From the NCBI GenBank assembly GCA_023128855.1, contig JAGMDE010000020.1, positions 1 to 22,315 on the forward strand: a stretch of DNA of 22,315 bases, given 5' to 3'. Of the stretch, positions 22,108 to 22,315 are shown piece after piece. The notes beneath the pieces are model-generated. The model was given only the letters and a program-made list of their open reading frames with translations. It did no database searches and had not been told where the DNA came from. Source of the DNA: Thermoplasmatales archaeon. GTDB taxonomy: Archaea > Thermoplasmatota > E2 > DHVEG-1. The translations under genes were made by a program, and so were the position numbers. Position 1 is the first letter of the stretch. Each line of letters starts with the position of its first letter.

Positions 22108-22315
22108 TTAACTTTTTAACCTATTTTTCATAAAGGATTCTATATTATTAAACGCTTGTTCTAATGTTTCCAATGTTGGTAGGATAACTGCTCTAAAATG
22201 ATCTTTACCATAGGTTGAACAAAAACCAGAACCATGAACAACTAAAACATGTGCTTCATGCAACAAATCCAAAACAAAGTCTTTGTCAGTTTTCCAAATT
22301 CCGCTATCCATTGCC
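22108..22315 (-). CDS. class I/II aminotransferase, C-terminal fragment (runs off the window)
   Basis: Only the last 68 residues are present; the frame is open to the window edge, so the Met near 22311 is internal and not a start. VLDLLHEAHVLVVHGSGF, then GKDHFRAVILPTLETLEQAF and a terminal IESFM helix match the small-domain end of archaeal alanine/aspartate-type PLP aminotransferases (AlaA-like). The conserved Arg that binds the substrate carboxylate is in HFRAVILP. The PLP lysine would lie outside the window. Specificity for alanine is a guess. Confidence 0.82.
   Translation of the reverse strand, partial: AMDSGIWKTDKDFVLDLLHEAHVLVVHGSGFCSTYGKDHFRAVILPTLETLEQAFNNIESFMKNRLKS

Noticed and set aside
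22108..22311. Complete small gene of 67 codons
   Set aside because: The frame stays open to the window edge and the sequence is the conserved C-terminus of an aminotransferase, so the first Met is internal.

Overview
This window reads as an AT-rich archaeal chromosome, most likely a Thermoplasmatota/Euryarchaeota-type lineage (moderate confidence on archaeal, low on the exact group). Archaeal markers are a stand-alone Dph2, a short PIN + zinc-ribbon Nob1, a His-type (Sec11-like) signal peptidase, the QueD/QueC enzymes that in archaea feed archaeosine, a DUF401 permease, TATA-like boxes about 25 nt before several starts, and large secreted PKD/Ig-like proteins. I see no tRNA, rRNA, IS element or CRISPR array. 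No gap between genes exceeds 300 nt.

Layout. (a) 54-2944: a tiny plus-strand gene converges on a minus-strand run of an APH-like kinase, a P-loop kinase and dph2. (b) 3077-4147: a secreted protein ending in an Ig-like domain. (c) 4184-5951, minus strand: a DUF401 permease and a small membrane-anchored protein. (d) 6087-10124, plus strand, nearly gapless: nadA, a cysteine desulfurase, an iscU-type Fe-S scaffold gene and queD. The scaffold gene carries a complete 356-residue intein with a LAGLIDADG endonuclease, placed exactly before the second cluster-ligand cysteine. (e) 10212-10634: two tandem paralogous small acidic proteins of unknown function. (f) 10714-11412: queC. (g) 11409-12799, minus strand: signal peptidase and Nob1. 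(h) 12898-19476, minus strand: a single 2192-residue secreted protein with two PKD domains and about seven and a half diverged repeats of 140-185 residues. (i) 19704-20963, minus strand: histidyl-tRNA synthetase. (j) 21152-22030: a secreted or membrane protein with an acidic, possibly Ca-binding stretch. (k) The right edge holds the 3' end of an aminotransferase gene.

How the genes fit together. NadA and Dph2 are both [4Fe-4S] enzymes, and the desulfurase/scaffold pair beside nadA makes such clusters. Splicing of the IscU intein is therefore a potential bottleneck for cluster supply, because the residue that completes splicing (+1 Cys) is itself a scaffold ligand. QueD and QueC belong to the preQ0/archaeosine branch. 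Signal peptidase sits near several genes for exported proteins. The two most noteworthy items are the intein at the IscU active site and the giant repeat protein. The tandem small-protein pair between queD and queC is the best candidate for an uncharacterised function.
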